The position numbers and the translations under genes are program-made. Below are positions 51,665 through 61,472 of a stretch of 64,000 nt of DNA, piece by piece. The notes beneath the pieces were generated by a model. It did not search any database, had not been told where the DNA came from, and saw nothing but the letters and a program-made list of their open reading frames with translations. Position 1 is the first letter of the stretch; every line of letters begins with the position of its first letter. This stretch comes from JACMLD01 sp963705285 (GTDB lineage Bacteria; Bacteroidota; Bacteroidia; Chitinophagales; Chitinophagaceae): contig OY970066.1 of NCBI GenBank assembly GCA_963705285.1, forward strand, positions 4,464,001 through 4,528,000, given 5' to 3'.

Positions 51665-54600
51665 ATGGCTTACAACAATAAGAAACCGGTAACGGCACGT
51701 AAAGTAGCAAATAAAACCGCACAAGTGGTGGCGGTGCAAACTCCAAAAAATCTTCGCAAAAGCAACGGTAAACTGCCGTTCCCCAATTATCACCAGCTGC
51801 CAGATGCTGATATGGTAGACATGCGCTACCTGCTGCATATTCTTACAGAAGTAAAGAATGGCAATTTTGGTGTGCGCATGCCCATTGACCAAACAGGGCT
51901 CAGCGGTAAAATTTGCGATACATTAAATGATATCATCTCGTTGAACCAGCAGATGATGCTGGAGTTTACCCGCGCCGGAAATACCATCGGCAAACAGGGT
52001 AAGCTCACCCAACGTATAGAAGTGCCCGGTCTTAAAGGTACCTGGAGCACAGGCATCGATTCATTAAACAGCCTGGTATCTGACCTGGTGCACCCCACCA
52101 TACAAATTGCCCATGTGATCAGCTCGGTTGCAAAAGGCAATCTGTCTGAAGAGATGCCATTGGAAATTGGCGGTCATAACCTGCAGGGAGAATTTGCCAG
52201 GATTGCAAAAGAAGTAAATGACATGGTAAAACAGCTCAACCTGTTTTCTATGGAGGTTACCCGTGTGGCGCGTGAAGTAGGCTCGGAAGGTAAATTGGGC
52301 GGACAAGCAAAAGTAAAAGGCGTGGGCGGTGTATGGAAAGACCTTACCGATTCTGTAAACCAGATGGGTAGTAACCTTACCGCACAAGTACGCAATATCG
52401 CAGAGGTTACCACGGCGGTGGCCAAAGGCGACTTGTCAAAAAAAATTACGGTGGATGTAAAAGGAGAAATCCTTGAATTGAAAAATACCATCAATACCAT
52501 GGTGGATCAGCTCAACTCATTTTCGTCTGAGGTTACCCGTGTGGCGCTGGAGGTGGGTACCGAAGGAAAACTGGGCGGTCAGGCACAGGTAAAAGGAGTA
52601 GCCGGTACCTGGAAAGATTTAACCGATTCTGTAAACCAGATGGCCAGTAACCTTACCGGCCAGGTACGCAATATTGCAGAGGTAACCACGGCGTTTGCGA
52701 AGGGCGACCTGTCGCGGCAGATTACGGTGGATGTAAAAGGAGAAATCCTGGAACTGAAAAATACCATCAACACCATGGTGGATCAGCTGAACTCATTCTC
52801 AGGTGAGGTTACCCGTGTGGCGCGCGAAGTGGGTTCTGAAGGTAAGCTGGGCGGACAGGCAAAAGTAAAAGGCGTGGGCGGTGTATGGAAGGACCTTACG
52901 GATTCTGTAAACCAGATGGCCAGCAACTTAACAGGCCAGGTGCGCAACATCGCAGAGGTTACTACCGCGGTGGCCAAGGGCGACTTATCAAGAAAAATTA
53001 CGGTTGATGTTAAGGGTGAGATCCTTGAGCTGAAAAATACCATCAATACCATGGTGGATCAGCTCAATTCATTTTCATCTGAGGTTACACGTGTGGCGCT
53101 AGAAGTAGGTACCGAAGGAAAACTGGGTGGACAGGCGCAGGTAAAAGGTGTGGCTGGTACCTGGAAAGATTTAACGGATAGTGTAAACGGTATGGCCAGT
53201 AGTCTTACCGGGCAGGTGCGCAACATTGCAGAAGTTACTACCGCGGTGGCCAAAGGCGACTTATCAAGAAAAATTACGGTTGATGTTAAGGGTGAGATCC
53301 TTGAATTGAAGAACACCATTAACACCATGGTGGATCAGCTCAACTCGTTTGGTTCTGAGGTAACGCGTGTGGCGCGTGAAGTGGGTTCTGAAGGCAGATT
53401 GGGCGGACAGGCAGATGTACCCGGTGTGGGCGGTACCTGGAAAGATTTGACAGACTCTGTAAATATCATGGCGGGCAACCTTACCTCGCAGGTAAGAAAC
53501 ATTGCGGAGGTAACTACCGCAGTGGCCACCGGCGACTTATCGCGCAAGATTGATGTGGATGTGAAAGGGGAGATACTTGAGTTGAAAAATACCATCAATA
53601 CCATGGTGGATCAGTTGCGTGGTTTTGCATCTGAAGTTACCCGCGTGGCGCGTGAAGTAGGCTCTGAAGGAAAACTGGGCGGGCAGGCAACCGTGGCCGG
53701 CGTTGGTGGTGTATGGAAAGACCTTACCGATTCGGTAAACGGTATGGCATCTAACCTTACCGGCCAGGTGCGCAATATTGCGGAAGTTACCACGGCGGTT
53801 GCCAAGGGCGACTTATCCAGAAAAATTACGGTTGATGTTAAGGGTGAGATCCTCGAGTTGAAAAACACCATCAATACTATGGTGGATCAATTGAATTCAT
53901 TTGGTTCTGAGGTAACCCGTGTGGCACGTGAGGTAGGTTCTGAAGGGCAGTTGGGCGGACAGGCCAATGTACCCGGTGTGGCCGGTACCTGGAAAGATTT
54001 GACCGACTCGGTGAATAAAATGGCGAGTAACCTTACTTCGCAAGTGCGCAACATTGCAGAGGTAACTACTGCGGTGGCCAACGGCGACTTATCAAGAAAA
54101 ATTGGTGTGGATGTAAAAGGTGAAATCCTTGAATTGAAAAACACCATCAATACCATGGTGGATCAGTTGCGCGGTTTTGCATCAGAAGTAACCCGTGTGG
54201 CGCGCGAAGTAGGTACAGAAGGTAAACTGGGCGGACAAGCAAACGTACCCGGTGTGGCAGGAACCTGGAAAGATTTGACTGACTCTGTAAACCAGATGGC
54301 TGGTAACCTTACCGCACAGGTAAGAAATATTGCCGAGGTGGCCATTGCTGTGGCCAATGGCGATATGTCTAAGAAGATTACGGTGGATGTACGCGGAGAA
54401 ATTTTGCAGTTGAAAGAAACACTCAATACCATGGTGGATCAGTTGCGCGCGTTTGCGTCTGAGGTTACCCGTGTGGCCAGGGAGGTTGGTACAGATGGAA
54501 AATTGGGCGGCCAGGCATTTGTACCCGGTGTGGCCGGTACCTGGAAAGATTTGACCGACTCTGTAAACCAGATGACCGGTAACCTTACTTCGCAAGTGCG

Positions 54601-57600
54601 CAATATTGCGGAGGTAACCAAAGCGGTGGCCAGTGGCGACTTATCAAAAACAGTGGCGATTGATGTGAAAGGAGAGATCCTCGATTTAAAGAATACCATC
54701 AATACCATGGTGGAACAGCTCAACTCATTTGCGTTTGAGGTTACCCGTGTGGCCAGGGAGGTGGGTACAGATGGTAAACTGGGCGGACAAGCAGAAGTAC
54801 GCGGTGTGGGTGGTACCTGGAAAGATTTAACAGACAGCGTAAACATGATGGCATCTAACCTTACCAACCAGGTGCGGGGTATTGCCAAAGTGGTAACCGC
54901 GGTAGCAACGGGCAATCTGAAACAGAAACTGGCCATTGTATCGCGCGGAGAGGTGGCGCAGCTGATTGATACCATTAATGAAATGATTGATACGCTGGCA
55001 TTGTTTGCAGACCAGGTAACTACAGTGGCGCGTGAAGTAGGCGTGGATGGAAGGCTGGGAGGGCAGGCATCTGTACCGGGCGCATCCGGTATATGGAAAA
55101 ACCTTACCGAAAACGTTAACCAGTTGGCGCAGAATTTAACCACGCAGGTAAGATCGATTTCTGAAGTGGCATCGGCAGTTACCAAAGGAGACTTAACCAG
55201 AACCATACGCGTAGAAGCAAAAGGAGAGGTGGAAGCGCTGAAAGATACCATCAACCAAATGATCGCCAACCTGAAAGAAACCACTTTGCGTAATCACGAC
55301 CAGGACTGGCTGAAATCTAACCTGGCTACATTTACGCAAATGCTGCAGGGCCAGAAAGACCTTAAGACAGTAACACAGCGTATATTGTCAGAGCTGGCAC
55401 AGGTGGTAACCGCGCATTACGGAGCGTTTTATATATTGAAACAAAACGAAGAAAACCACCAGGTAAAACTCAACCTGTTTTCTGCATACGGATACACCCC
55501 CGATAAACAAATACCCACCGAATTTGCAATTGGCCAGGGGCTTGTGGGCCAGGTGGCATTGGAGAAAGAACGCATCATTCTTTCTAAAGTACCGGCCAAT
55601 TATATAAAGATCAATTCAAGCCTGGGTAAGGCAAAGCCAACACACCTTATCATATTGCCGGTGTTGTTTGAAAACAAAGTGAAAGCGGTTATTGAACTGG
55701 CTTCGCTGGATACCTTCAGCCAAACGCATATCGACTTCTTGGAACAGCTAACCGAGAGTATTGGTATTGTAATCAATACCATAGAAGCCAACTCGCGTAC
55801 GGAAGAACTGCTTACACAATCGCAATCGCTCGCGGGTGAACTGAAACTGCAACAGGAAGAGCTGAGCCGTACCAATGATGAGTTGCAGGATAAAGCGCTG
55901 CTGCTGGTGAAACAGAAAAATGAAGTGGAAGAAAAAAACAGGGAGGTAGAAGAAGCCAGAAAGTCACTGGAAGAAAAAGCAGAACAGCTAACGCTTACTT
56001 CAAAATACAAATCGGAGTTTTTGGCAAACATGTCGCACGAGTTGCGTACGCCGCTAAACAGTTTGCTCATACTTGCACAGCAATTATATGAAAATGCCGA
56101 GGGCAACCTTAATGAAAAGCAGATCAAGTACGCAAAAACCATCCACTCCTGCGGAGATGATTTGATACAATTGATCAATGACATTCTTGATCTTTCCAAA
56201 ATTGAATCGGGCTTTATTACCGCCAATATTTCTACGGTGCGGTTTGCAGAAATTGCTGCCTTTGCAGAAACTACTTTTAAACCAATATCTGAAGCAAGGC
56301 ATCTGCGGTTTACGATAGAAACAGACAAAAGTTTACCGGTTTCTATGGAAACGGATTTGCAACGCCTCAACCAGATTTTAAAAAACCTGCTGTCGAACTC
56401 ATTTAAGTTTACAGAGAAGGGCGAAGTAAAACTTAAAATATACGAAGCAGATAAAAACTGGAAAACATCCAACCCCAATTTAGACAATGCAGAAAAAGTG
56501 GTAGCATTTGCCATCAGTGATACGGGCATTGGCATCCCGCAGGAAAAACAAAATATCATTTTTGAAGCGTTCCAACAGGCAGAAGGCTCTACCAGTCGTA
56601 AATATGGTGGTACCGGTCTTGGATTGTCTATCAGCCGCGGACTGGCGGAACTGCTGGGCGGCACCATAGAACTGGAAAGCCATCCATCTAAAGGAAGCAC
56701 GTTTACTCTTTTTGTGCCTGTAATAGATGCGCTTATTACAAAAACCGGGTCAGGCGCTGGCACTGGTTACCAGCAATATTCGCTGGGGCCGGGCAGTGGT
56801 GAAATTGATTCCATTTTACATTCACTCCGCATTACGTCTGAAGGCGAAGCAAAAAACCTGGGCATTGTAAATGAAATGATCAATGAAACCGGCGATGACA
56901 GAACAAATATTTCGGCGGGAGATAAAGTAGTGCTGATTGTTGAAGACGATATGCGTTTTGGCCGCATCATCGTAGAAAAAGCGCATAACCATGGCCTTAA
57001 AGCGATCATTGCCATCAGTTATATTGAAGTATTTGATTTTATCAACCGCTTTATGCCGGTTGCCATTACGCTTGATGTGAAATTGCCCGATACCAGTGGC
57101 TGGAAGGTGCTGGATCTGTTGCGCAATGATCTTAACTACCGGCATATTCCCATTCACCTGATTTCGGGTGAAGAAAACCGCGCGTTGGCCCTGCGTCGCG
57201 GCGCCAGAACGTTTCATTTAAAGCCGCTCGACAACGAATCGCTGAATGATCTGTTTGCGGATATACTGGCCATCAGTAATAAAGATCTTAAAAAGATTCT
57301 GGTGGTAGAAGACAATGAAATTGAATCTTCTCAGATAGCCGGCATACTGGAAGGTGATACCATGAAAGTTGATATTGCCGCAACCGGTGAAGCCGCCTTT
57401 CAGCAGTTGTCTGCCACCGATTATGATTGTATTATACTCGATTACAACCTGCCCGATATTGGCGGAGACGCACTGGTATCGCGTATTGCAGGGGAGAAGT
57501 CAAAAGAGACCCCGGTCATTGTATATTCTGCGCGCGATTTTAATAAAGCGGAGATGCATTCGCTCAATCAAAACTCAAGTGCGGTGCTCATGAAAGGAGT

Positions 57601-58093
57601 TAACTCGCTGGAGCATTTATTGGATGAGGCCGTGGTACGCCTGCATGTAAACCACAACGAGCTGGCGAAAGAAAAAAGAAAGGTGATAGAAAACATCCGG
57701 CTTAAAGAAGACATTCTCACCGGCAAAAATATTTTGGTGGTAGATGATGATGTAAGAAACCTGTTTGCGCTCACCACCGTTTTTGAACGGTACAATATCA
57801 ATGTAATGACGGCAGAGAGTGGCAAAGAAGCCATTAACATCATTAATGATGAATCTATTAAAACCAATATGGTGCTGATGGATATTATGATGCCCGAAAT
57901 GGATGGCTATGAAACCATGCAAAAAATAAGACGTGAACACAAAAACAGCACACTGCCTATTATTGCCGTTACTGCCAAAGCCATGAAGGGCGACCGGCAG
58001 AAATGTATTGAAGCAGGCGCATCGGATTATATTACCAAACCACTAAAAATAGACCAGCTGCTGTCCTTAATGCGTATCTGGTTTTATAAATAA
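51665..58093 (+). CDS. Giant poly-HAMP hybrid histidine kinase with three receivers
   Basis: 2142 residues, no transmembrane segment. Residues 241-1160 are ten back-to-back 92-residue repeats (each QVRNIAEV...GDLS...VDVKGEIL...NTINTMVDQL...EVGTEGKLGGQ...WKDLTDSVN), with an eleventh half repeat from 1161 and a diverged one before 241. This is the HAMP-repeat type of group III kinases such as fungal Nik1/Os-1, where 92-residue repeats sense osmotic stress and fungicides. Then come a GAF domain (about 1200-1370), coiled coil, HisKA H1458 (MSHELRTPL), ATPase, and receivers with D1804, D1926 and D2073. The next gene overlaps its stop by one base. Confidence 0.96.
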   Translation: MAYNNKKPVTARKVANKTAQVVAVQTPKNLRKSNGKLPFPNYHQLPDADMVDMRYLLHILTEVKNGNFGVRMPIDQTGLSGKICDTLNDIISLNQQMMLEFTRAGNTIGKQGKLTQRIEVPGLKGTWSTGIDSLNSLVSDLVHPTIQIAHVISSVAKGNLSEEMPLEIGGHNLQGEFARIAKEVNDMVKQLNLFSMEVTRVAREVGSEGKLGGQAKVKGVGGVWKDLTDSVNQMGSNLTAQVRNIAEVTTAVAKGDLSKKITVDVKGEILELKNTINTMVDQLNSFSSEVTRVALEVGTEGKLGGQAQVKGVAGTWKDLTDSVNQMASNLTGQVRNIAEVTTAFAKGDLSRQITVDVKGEILELKNTINTMVDQLNSFSGEVTRVAREVGSEGKLGGQAKVKGVGGVWKDLTDSVNQMASNLTGQVRNIAEVTTAVAKGDLSRKITVDVKGEILELKNTINTMVDQLNSFSSEVTRVALEVGTEGKLGGQAQVKGVAGTWKDLTDSVNGMASSLTGQVRNIAEVTTAVAKGDLSRKITVDVKGEILELKNTINTMVDQLNSFGSEVTRVAREVGSEGRLGGQADVPGVGGTWKDLTDSVNIMAGNLTSQVRNIAEVTTAVATGDLSRKIDVDVKGEILELKNTINTMVDQLRGFASEVTRVAREVGSEGKLGGQATVAGVGGVWKDLTDSVNGMASNLTGQVRNIAEVTTAVAKGDLSRKITVDVKGEILELKNTINTMVDQLNSFGSEVTRVAREVGSEGQLGGQANVPGVAGTWKDLTDSVNKMASNLTSQVRNIAEVTTAVANGDLSRKIGVDVKGEILELKNTINTMVDQLRGFASEVTRVAREVGTEGKLGGQANVPGVAGTWKDLTDSVNQMAGNLTAQVRNIAEVAIAVANGDMSKKITVDVRGEILQLKETLNTMVDQLRAFASEVTRVAREVGTDGKLGGQAFVPGVAGTWKDLTDSVNQMTGNLTSQVRNIAEVTKAVASGDLSKTVAIDVKGEILDLKNTINTMVEQLNSFAFEVTRVAREVGTDGKLGGQAEVRGVGGTWKDLTDSVNMMASNLTNQVRGIAKVVTAVATGNLKQKLAIVSRGEVAQLIDTINEMIDTLALFADQVTTVAREVGVDGRLGGQASVPGASGIWKNLTENVNQLAQNLTTQVRSISEVASAVTKGDLTRTIRVEAKGEVEALKDTINQMIANLKETTLRNHDQDWLKSNLATFTQMLQGQKDLKTVTQRILSELAQVVTAHYGAFYILKQNEENHQVKLNLFSAYGYTPDKQIPTEFAIGQGLVGQVALEKERIILSKVPANYIKINSSLGKAKPTHLIILPVLFENKVKAVIELASLDTFSQTHIDFLEQLTESIGIVINTIEANSRTEELLTQSQSLAGELKLQQEELSRTNDELQDKALLLVKQKNEVEEKNREVEEARKSLEEKAEQLTLTSKYKSEFLANMSHELRTPLNSLLILAQQLYENAEGNLNEKQIKYAKTIHSCGDDLIQLINDILDLSKIESGFITANISTVRFAEIAAFAETTFKPISEARHLRFTIETDKSLPVSMETDLQRLNQILKNLLSNSFKFTEKGEVKLKIYEADKNWKTSNPNLDNAEKVVAFAISDTGIGIPQEKQNIIFEAFQQAEGSTSRKYGGTGLGLSISRGLAELLGGTIELESHPSKGSTFTLFVPVIDALITKTGSGAGTGYQQYSLGPGSGEIDSILHSLRITSEGEAKNLGIVNEMINETGDDRTNISAGDKVVLIVEDDMRFGRIIVEKAHNHGLKAIIAISYIEVFDFINRFMPVAITLDVKLPDTSGWKVLDLLRNDLNYRHIPIHLISGEENRALALRRGARTFHLKPLDNESLNDLFADILAISNKDLKKILVVEDNEIESSQIAGILEGDTMKVDIAATGEAAFQQLSATDYDCIILDYNLPDIGGDALVSRIAGEKSKETPVIVYSARDFNKAEMHSLNQNSSAVLMKGVNSLEHLLDEAVVRLHVNHNELAKEKRKVIENIRLKEDILTGKNILVVDDDVRNLFALTTVFERYNINVMTAESGKEAINIINDESIKTNMVLMDIMMPEMDGYETMQKIRREHKNSTLPIIAVTAKAMKGDRQKCIEAGASDYITKPLKIDQLLSLMRIWFYK
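52385..55144 (+). repeat. Ten 276-bp tandem repeats encoding the HAMP array
   Basis: Exact 276-base period inside the hybrid kinase gene, with high DNA identity between units, so unequal recombination could change copy number in frame. Strongly similar minus-strand open frames at 276-base spacing are shadows of these units. Confidence 0.92.
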
Positions 58094-59340
58094 TGGAAGG
58101 GACTATGCAACAAAAAATTCTCCTGATTGACGACCGGGAAGACAATTTATTTTCTCTGGAAACCATCCTGGAGTCTGACGGGTATGAGTTTGTAAAGGCA
58201 CGATCAGGACGTGACGCACTAAAAATATTGCTGCTTGAATTTGACTTTGCGCTCATTTTAATGGATGTGCAAATGCCCAACCTAAACGGGTTTGAAACCG
58301 CCGCGCTGATTTTTGAGAGGGAAAAATTAAAACACATCCCTATTATTTTTATTACCGCCAATACATACGGCGAAGAAAATATTTTTAAGGGATACCGCAC
58401 CGGCGGCGTGGATTATATCTACAAACCTATAAAACCTGAGCTGTTAAGAGCAAGGGTGTCCGTATTTATAGACCTGTATAAAAAGAACCAGCAACTGCAG
58501 CAGCAGGAAAAAAAGCTGCTTACCATTAACCGCATACTGCAAAACGAAATCAGCGAACGCAAAAGCTCAGAAGAACAAATTATTGAACTCAATAAGGAGC
58601 TGCTAAGGAATATAGACGAGTTGGAAAAAGCCAATAAAGAACTTGATCGGTTTGCATTTATGGCTTCTCATGATTTGCAGGAACCGCTGCGCAAGATTCG
58701 CGCCTTCAGCGAGATACTGGCAGACAAACACAAAGATTATTTTGATGATGAAGATAACCAGAACCTGGCCCGCATACAGAAATCGGCACTGCGCCTGCAG
58801 GAACTAATAAAAGATATACTGGCGTTTTCAAAGGTATCTGCGGCACCCATCACTTTCTCCACCACCGGTATGGGCTTGCTGTTGCAGGAAGTAATTGAAG
58901 AGATGCAGCACATCCTCGAAGAAAAAGGCGCCCGTATTGTAATCGGCTACCTTCCTTCTTTGCCCGTAAATGCCGGGCTGATAAAAACCGTTTTGTTTAA
59001 TCTCATTAGCAATGCGGTTAAATATGCGCGGGCCGACCTGCCGCCGGTGATAGAAATTTATACGGACGCTAAAGGAACATCAGGAAACGGTACCCGTGAA
59101 AAATATTGCCGCATCTATGTACGAGACAATGGCATTGGCTTTGAACAGGCCTATGCCGAACGTATTTTTGAAATGTTTCAACGGCTTCATTCACAGCAAA
59201 CATATCCAGGAACGGGCATCGGCCTTGCCCTTTGTAAAAGGATCATTGAAAAACACCACGGCTTTATCAGCGCCAAAAGCAAGGAGAAAGAGGGTAGCAC
59301 GTTTACCATTTCACTTCCGTATGAGCAAACGGTCGATTGA
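58093..59340 (+). CDS. Receiver-histidine kinase hybrid
   Basis: 415 residues; the ATG overlaps the TAA of the giant kinase (TAATG), implying coupled translation. Receiver with DDREDNLFSLE and D58 in LILMDVQMPN. After a coiled coil, HisKA has H193 in ASHDLQEPLRKI, and the ATPase has NLISNAVKYA, DNGIGFEQAYAERIFEMFQR and GTGIGLALCKRIIEKHHG. This N-receiver/HK order is common in relay partners. It is probably phosphorylated on its receiver by the neighbouring hybrid kinase or feeds it; direction is not knowable from sequence. Confidence 0.93.
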   Translation: MEGTMQQKILLIDDREDNLFSLETILESDGYEFVKARSGRDALKILLLEFDFALILMDVQMPNLNGFETAALIFEREKLKHIPIIFITANTYGEENIFKGYRTGGVDYIYKPIKPELLRARVSVFIDLYKKNQQLQQQEKKLLTINRILQNEISERKSSEEQIIELNKELLRNIDELEKANKELDRFAFMASHDLQEPLRKIRAFSEILADKHKDYFDDEDNQNLARIQKSALRLQELIKDILAFSKVSAAPITFSTTGMGLLLQEVIEEMQHILEEKGARIVIGYLPSLPVNAGLIKTVLFNLISNAVKYARADLPPVIEIYTDAKGTSGNGTREKYCRIYVRDNGIGFEQAYAERIFEMFQRLHSQQTYPGTGIGLALCKRIIEKHHGFISAKSKEKEGSTFTISLPYEQTVD

Positions 59341-59416
59341 ATTTGCAAAGCTGCACCAAAAATAAATTGACAAATTAACTGCGCCTTTGCGTGAAGAAAC
59401 ACACCTGCGCTGGCGT

Positions 59417-59809
59417 CTATTGATATGCCTTTATAAGATTGCTCAGGCACACAGCCAATTCTGCAGGGCTTGACGGTTTTACAAAACAACCTGCCGCACC
59501 TGTGGTAAGTATATGATTTTCCACTTGTTTTTCTAGCGTGGTAGAATATAAGATAACCGGTATGGTTTGGTAAGCCGGTTCAGTTTTGATGGCTTCCAGG
59601 CACTCAAGCCCGTTCATCAAAGGCATATTTAGATCAAGAAAGATGCAATCTGGCAAAGAAAAAAAATCGTTCTGCAATAGCGTCATCACTTCCCGGCCAT
59701 TGCCCACCATGATACAATGAATGGCCGGATCAACTATTTTCAATGCCTCTGAAAACAGAAACCGGTCGTCAGGGTCATCTTCTGCCAACAGATAAAAAGA
59801 ATTGATCAT
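59417..59809 (-). CDS. Stand-alone receiver protein
   Basis: 130 residues, receiver only: acidic pocket LLAEDDPDDRF, phospho-site D59 in CIFLDLNMPL, T in LYSTTLEKQ and K in GCFVKPSSP. No output domain. It lies convergent to the hybrid kinase on the opposite strand, with its own -7 box. Confidence 0.93.
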   Translation of the reverse strand: MINSFYLLAEDDPDDRFLFSEALKIVDPAIHCIMVGNGREVMTLLQNDFFSLPDCIFLDLNMPLMNGLECLEAIKTEPAYQTIPVILYSTTLEKQVENHILTTGAAGCFVKPSSPAELAVCLSNLIKAYQ

Positions 59810-59825
59810 TAAAGGGGTTTAATTA

Positions 59826-59833
59826 CAAAGATA
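59826..59833 (-). promoter_or_regulatory. -7 box TATCTTTG (minus strand)
   Basis: Plus-strand CAAAGATA, 16 bases before the ATG at 59809. Confidence 0.6.
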
Positions 59834-60066
59834 AGTGAAGACCCAATTCAACGGGAAGTTGCCCCGGTGTTAGCACATGACAAAGACGGTGCCCCACCGG
59901 CGTAACACAAAGCCCAGCTCTACGCCTGTCAAATAGTTTGCCGAAAATGTTGCACGCCTGTATGTATGGCATTTGATGACATTTTAAAGGTAACAAAGAT
60001 GATTTTTCCCCAGTCAAACGCTGTTTCTAATCTTATGCTTACATTCACGTACCCTTAGGTGGAAAT

Positions 60067-60441
60067 ATGAAAAAGATACTGGTTGTAGACGATAATGAAG
60101 ACATCTTATTTATGCTGAAAAGTTTCCTGCGTCTAAAGGGATACGAGGTAATTGTATCCCTTACCTGCAAAGAAGCCTTGGGTATATTTTATTCTTTTCA
60201 ACCAGATTTGGTTCTGCTGGATGTAAATGTGGGGCAGGAAGACGGACGGGTGATGTGCCAGCAAATAAAATCGCAGGCGGATTACCGGCACATTCCGGTA
60301 ATACTTATTTCGGCCAACAACGACGGCTTAAAGGCATATGAAGAACACGGCGCTTCTGCTGCAGTGGAAAAACCATTTAACCTGCCGCAATTACAAACGC
60401 TTATAAAGTCATTGTTGAACGGTCAGTATTATCCATCATAA
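60067..60441 (+). CDS. Stand-alone receiver protein
   Basis: 124 residues, receiver only: KILVVDDNEDILFML, D52 in LVLLDVNVGQ, S in VILISANND and K in AAVEKPFNL. An ankyrin gene follows 21 bases later on the same strand, so the receiver may act with that scaffold. Divergent from the other small receiver at 59809. Confidence 0.93.
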   Translation: MKKILVVDDNEDILFMLKSFLRLKGYEVIVSLTCKEALGIFYSFQPDLVLLDVNVGQEDGRVMCQQIKSQADYRHIPVILISANNDGLKAYEEHGASAAVEKPFNLPQLQTLIKSLLNGQYYPS

Positions 60442-60462
60442 ACTTAAACATAATCATATTAC

Positions 60463-60939
60463 ATGGTTGACATCAATCAATTGGTAATTCCTGCAGCGCG
60501 AAAAGGAGAAATAGCGGTACTGCAAGAACTGATACAACAAGGCGCAGATTTAAACACCAGGGATGAAAAAGGATATACAGGATTGATTATCGCCTGTTAC
60601 AACAATCAATTGGAAGCGGCCAGCTTACTTCTGCAAAACGGTGCCGATGTAAATGCTGCCGATGCCGGCGGCAATACAGCATTGATGGGCGCCTCTTTTA
60701 AAGGATATACACCTATCGTTAACCTGTTGTTGGATAGTGGGGCGGATATTAACCTGCAGCATGGAAACGGCGGTTCCGCATTGATGTTTGCCGCCATGTT
60801 TGGCCGCAACGAGGTATTAAAAGTATTACTTGAACGCGGTGCAGACAAAACCATGCTGGATGCACGGGGCCTCTCTGTAATCGATCTGGCATTGCAGCAA
60901 AACAATACCGAAGCAGTTGCCATCTTGCAGCAATATTAG
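60463..60939 (+). CDS. Ankyrin-repeat protein
   Basis: 158 residues made of about four to five ankyrin repeats: LVIPAARKGEIAVLQELIQQ, GYTGLIIACYNNQLEAASLL, GNTALMGASFKGYTPIVNLL and GSALMFAAMFGRNEVLKVLL. There is no signal peptide, so it is a cytoplasmic protein-binding scaffold. Probably co-transcribed with the receiver 21 bases upstream; the binding partner is unknown but could be one of the local kinases. Confidence 0.9.
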   Translation: MVDINQLVIPAARKGEIAVLQELIQQGADLNTRDEKGYTGLIIACYNNQLEAASLLLQNGADVNAADAGGNTALMGASFKGYTPIVNLLLDSGADINLQHGNGGSALMFAAMFGRNEVLKVLLERGADKTMLDARGLSVIDLALQQNNTEAVAILQQY

Positions 60940-60992
60940 AAGATAACATTACAACGGCTACGTGGCTTAATCGCTGCGCGTGCTAACTGTAA

Positions 60993-61403
60993 TCACCGAC
61001 CCATTTCGCCGGAGGCAGACAATGCATTCAAAATACGCATTGCCGCCTCTGCATCTTTTTTATTTACAAAAATGTGATCATGATAAAACGCAGCTACCAC
61101 ATTACAGCTGATGCCGTGTTTTGCGAGCGCAGTTGAAAATGCCGCTGTAAGGCCCACTGCCTCCAGCGATGAGTGAACGGTCAGCATAATCCACGAGGCA
61201 ACAAATGAATAGCTAAACTGCAACTGGTCGGCCGTCTCTTTTGTAACAATAACGGTAACACCTTCCGGCTCGGTAAAAACGCAAATAGCATCATTAACAA
61301 CACGTAACTGCTCAGCGGTTATTGAACAAAAAACAAAGTCACCTGCACGAAGTTCCGGCTTCAGCGTTTTTAATAATTGGGGCAGACTTTTTTCTCCGCT
61401 CAT
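60993..61403 (-). CDS. ACT-domain protein
   Basis: 136 residues from ATG 61403 (MSGEKSLPQLLKTLKPELRA); an in-frame start eight codons earlier is possible. Two ACT-like halves: FVFCSITAEQLRVVNDAICV with EPEGVTVIVTKETAD, then SSLEAVGLTAAFSTALAKHG with ISCNVVAAFYHDHIFV. This is the layout of the stand-alone ACT protein family related to aspartate kinase regulatory domains, which bind amino acids. Ligand unknown. Confidence 0.87.
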   Translation of the reverse strand: MSGEKSLPQLLKTLKPELRAGDFVFCSITAEQLRVVNDAICVFTEPEGVTVIVTKETADQLQFSYSFVASWIMLTVHSSLEAVGLTAAFSTALAKHGISCNVVAAFYHDHIFVNKKDAEAAMRILNALSASGEMGR

Positions 61404-61424
61404 TGCGTTTGTAATTGTATGATA

Positions 61425-61432
61425 CAAATGTA
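61425..61432 (-). promoter_or_regulatory. -7 box TACATTTG (minus strand)
   Basis: Plus-strand CAAATGTA, 21 bases before the ATG at 61403, supporting that start. Confidence 0.55.
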
Positions 61433-61472
61433 CCCACCAACTGGTAAGAGTTGGGTTCTTTTATGTACATAT

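Noticed and set aside
55600..56763. 387-codon minus-strand open frame, and those at 54439-55284 and in the HAMP repeats
   Set aside because: Antisense shadows of the poly-HAMP kinase; serine- and proline-rich low-complexity translation repeating every 276 bases.
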